From assembly GCA_964437215.1 (NCBI GenBank), contig CAYTFZ010000058.1:1-16469 (forward strand): 16,469 nucleotides of DNA, given 5' to 3'. Numbering within the stretch: the stretch's first letter is position 1; each line of letters begins with the position of its first letter. Positions 14,519 through 16,469 of the stretch are shown one piece after another. Made by a program: the position numbers and the translations under genes. Below the pieces are notes generated by a model, which was given only the letters and a program-made list of their open reading frames with translations, searched no databases and was not told the DNA's origin. The stretch comes from JAAYAN01 sp964437215. GTDB lineage: Bacteria > Bacteroidota > Ignavibacteria > Ignavibacteriales > Melioribacteraceae.

Positions 14519-16219
14519 TCAGCCTATCAGCTGTCTCGCAGTTTTGATGCTTTCTTCTGTAACATCTTCGCCGCTTATTAATTTTGCAACCTCTTTTAAG
14601 CTTTCTTCATTTGAAAGTCTTCTTATTTTACTTGTTACTCTTTCATTTTCGTACTTTTTCTCAACGCAATAATGTGTATCGGCCATTGCCGCAATTTGCG
14701 GGAGGTGCGTTATCGCAATTATCTGATGATACGATGCAAGCGATTTTAATGCTGTTCCTACTTTTTGAGCAATCCTTCCGCTTATTCCTGTATCTATCTC
14801 ATCAAAAATGAGCAATGGCAGTTTTTCGTTTTTTGCAAGTACGGTTTTTAAGGAAAGCATTATTCTCGAAATTTCTCCGCCTGATGCAACTTTTGCAAGA
14901 GGTTTTAAATCTTCTCCCTTATTTGCGGAAATGTAAAATTCTAAAATATCGGCACCATTATTAAAACCTTTATAAATTTTGTTTTCTATCAAAAGGCTTC
15001 CCAAATCCGAATATTCACCTTTCTCATAATTCATCCTTGCTTCAAAACTCGAATCGGGAATACCCAGATTTTTCAGTTCGTCGATAACCTGTCTGCATAT
15101 TTTTTTTGCTGATAAAGATCTGCGTTTTGTTATTTCATTTGCTGCAGAACCGGCTTTTTCCTTCAGTATCCGGATTTTCTTTTCTAATTCTTCCAATTTT
15201 TCGGAATAGCTTTCCGAAAGTTCAATTTCTTCCTGAAGAATTTTCTTCTTTTCTAGAATTGTTTCAATACTTCCGCCATATTTCTTTTTAAGAAGTGTTA
15301 TTGCCCCAAGTCTTTCTCGTACTGTTTCCACCCTTGCCGGATCCAGATCAATTTTATCCCGGTAACTGCGCAAGTGTTCTGCCACATCATTTATCAATGC
15401 TATTGCAGAATTGAATTCTTCAGCTTTTTCATTAAAATCGCTGTCAATTCTTGCAAGTTCGTTTAACTTGCTTAAAGTTCCTACCATCTGATCGTGAATT
15501 GCCCCGTCGTTTTCGTATAGGATAGAATAAAGTTCGGATGTTATAGTAAGCATTTTCTCGGAATTTTCTAATAATGTGAGTTCCTTTTCGAGATGTTCGT
15601 CTTCCTGAAACAACGGATCGACAGAATTTATTTCTTTCAGCTGAAACTGATAAAGATCTTTTTTTTCTTTTAGCGAATTTTCTTTCAGCAGCATTTCTTT
15701 TAACTTGCTTTCGGTACTTACAAGCTCAGAAAAGATATTCCTGTAGTTTTCGATTAAATCATTATAATCCGAAGCTTCGTCGATAACTTGAATGTGTGTT
15801 TCCTGCCGGAGAAGGGATTGATGTTCGTGCTGCCCGTGCAAATCTACAAGCATATCGCCAGCTTCTTTAATAAGATTAAGCGTAACAGGCGTGTCATTAA
15901 TGAAGCACCTGTTATTTCCTTTTTCCGAAATTTCGCGGCGGATAATCATTTCGGGAGCTGTGTCTAATTCGTTATCGGCAAGGAAATTTTTTATTCTTTT
16001 ATTATCCTGCACAAAAAAATTTCCTTCAACAATGGTTTTGGCGCTTCCTTTCCGGATAATTTCAACCGAAGCTCTTTCGCCAAGCAATAATCCCAAAGCT
16101 CCTATAATAATAGATTTTCCTGCGCCCGTTTCTCCCGTGATTATGTTTAAGCCTTTTCCGAAATCGATGTTGATTTCATTTATTAAGGCATAATCTTTTA
16201 TAAAAAGTGACGAAATCAT
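14519..16219 (-). CDS. recN: DNA repair protein RecN
   Basis: An SMC-like ATPase of 566 residues (E. coli RecN 553) that acts early in recombinational double-strand break repair with RecA. The N-terminal head has Walker A GETGAGKS (29-36) and the RecN-specific DLHGQHEHQSLL (126-137). Two coiled-coil arms follow (about 155-230 and 320-385), and the C-terminal head has signature ASGGEISR (445-452), Walker B LLIFDEIDTG (469-478) and H505 in AITHLPQIAAMAD. All catalytic elements are present. I placed the start at ATG 16217-16219 because MISSLFIKDYALI is the classic family beginning; an in-frame TTG at 16318 would add 33 residues unlike any RecN and would overlap the tRNA promoter. The ribosome site is weak. 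It is divergent from the tRNA gene; no SOS box was recognised. Confidence 0.96.
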   Translation of the reverse strand: MISSLFIKDYALINEINIDFGKGLNIITGETGAGKSIIIGALGLLLGERASVEIIRKGSAKTIVEGNFFVQDNKRIKNFLADNELDTAPEMIIRREISEKGNNRCFINDTPVTLNLIKEAGDMLVDLHGQHEHQSLLRQETHIQVIDEASDYNDLIENYRNIFSELVSTESKLKEMLLKENSLKEKKDLYQFQLKEINSVDPLFQEDEHLEKELTLLENSEKMLTITSELYSILYENDGAIHDQMVGTLSKLNELARIDSDFNEKAEEFNSAIALINDVAEHLRSYRDKIDLDPARVETVRERLGAITLLKKKYGGSIETILEKKKILQEEIELSESYSEKLEELEKKIRILKEKAGSAANEITKRRSLSAKKICRQVIDELKNLGIPDSSFEARMNYEKGEYSDLGSLLIENKIYKGFNNGADILEFYISANKGEDLKPLAKVASGGEISRIMLSLKTVLAKNEKLPLLIFDEIDTGISGRIAQKVGTALKSLASYHQIIAITHLPQIAAMADTHYCVEKKYENERVTSKIRRLSNEESLKEVAKLISGEDVTEESIKTARQLIG

Positions 16220-16246
16220 AATTACAAATTTTAATTGTTCGATAAA

Positions 16247-16254
16247 CAAATATA
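16247..16254 (-). promoter_or_regulatory. candidate Bacteroidetes-type -7 element of recN
   Basis: On the minus strand TATATTTG matches the TAnnTTTG -7 consensus described for Bacteroidetes primary sigma factors, 27 nt before the recN ATG. No convincing -33 TTG was seen upstream, so this is only a half-match. Confidence 0.3.
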
Positions 16255-16305
16255 TAACATAATTTTTATTTTCGCAGGAATGATAATGTAAAAATATTGT
16301 GCTCC

Positions 16306-16334
16306 TTGACTTAAGCAAAAGTTTTGTCTATATT
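16306..16334 (+). promoter_or_regulatory. promoter of the initiator tRNA gene
   Basis: TTGACT (16306-16311), a 17-bp spacer and TATATT (16329-16334) give a near-consensus promoter with start predicted near 16341, about 13 nt before the mature tRNA. It is the best promoter match in the window, as expected for stable RNA. Confidence 0.8.
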
Positions 16335-16353
16335 TCGATTCTTAAAAATACAC

Positions 16354-16426
<73 letters not shown>

Positions 16427-16430
16427 CAAG

Positions 16431-16467
16431 AAAAAAGCTTAAATTTGAATGAATTTAGGCTTTTTTT
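16431..16467 (+). terminator. intrinsic terminator of the tRNA-fMet gene
   Basis: AAAAAAGCTTAAATT (16431-16445) pairs with AATTTAGGCTTTTTT (16452-16466), a 15-bp stem with one G-U pair and a 6-nt loop, ending in seven T. It starts 4 nt after the mature tRNA end, so the tRNA is a single-gene transcript. Confidence 0.85.
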
Positions 16468-16469
16468 AT

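Noticed and set aside
16220..16318. 33-residue N-terminal extension of RecN from TTG 16318
   Set aside because: RecN proteins begin at MISSLFIKDYALI-like sequence; the extension would overlap the tRNA promoter.

Overview
The window reads as ordinary chromosome from an AT-rich bacterium of the Bacteroidota/Chlorobiota group, and Ignavibacteria-like is my best guess. Reasons: a DUF6588-like outer-membrane protein with a lipoprotein neighbour, AT-rich codon use, a long-form AAA_32/Lon protease beside AmrS, a GH51 arabinofuranosidase, and one TAnnTTTG-type promoter element. The placement is inference; no rRNA or marker phylogeny is available here. I see no transposase, integrase, phage gene, CRISPR array or toxin-antitoxin pair.

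Left part (1-5262): the 3' end of a GH51 alpha-L-arabinofuranosidase converges on uup (ABC-F ATPase), with a bidirectional terminator between them. A 275-bp inverted-repeat-rich spacer separates uup from a divergent ECF sigma factor. The ECF gene abuts, with no intergenic base, a convergent membrane-anchored metallophosphoesterase, which is co-transcribed with a HAD phosphatase that starts at TTG. Between the HAD gene and class II fructose-bisphosphate aldolase lies a perfect 21-bp palindrome that overlaps the aldolase -35 box.

Middle (5263-12069): the aldolase and its terminator are followed by a 409-bp spacer holding a possible 22-residue membrane peptide, then a DUF2892 small membrane protein. 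A leftward run of four genes follows: a two-motif DUF2059-like exported protein, an AAA_32/Lon protease, AmrS (radical SAM enzyme of the AMMECR1/Memo set) starting 4 nt after the Lon stop, and a stand-alone Rossmann-like protein resembling only the N-terminal domain of UDP-sugar dehydrogenases.

Right part (12165-16469): a glycerophosphodiester phosphodiesterase converges on a two-gene envelope operon (DUF6588-like outer-membrane protein, then a lipoprotein). After that come recN and a divergent initiator tRNA-fMet with a near-consensus promoter and its own terminator.

Most genes are housekeeping: DNA repair (recN, uup), glycolysis (fba), translation initiation (tRNA-fMet), proteolysis and envelope functions. 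I found no clear new multi-gene system. The items most worth a second look are the aldolase/HAD palindrome, the truncated dehydrogenase-like protein, the substituted metal-binding motifs in the phosphoesterase, the abutting ECF/phosphoesterase ends with a strong hairpin, and the 22-residue membrane ORF.
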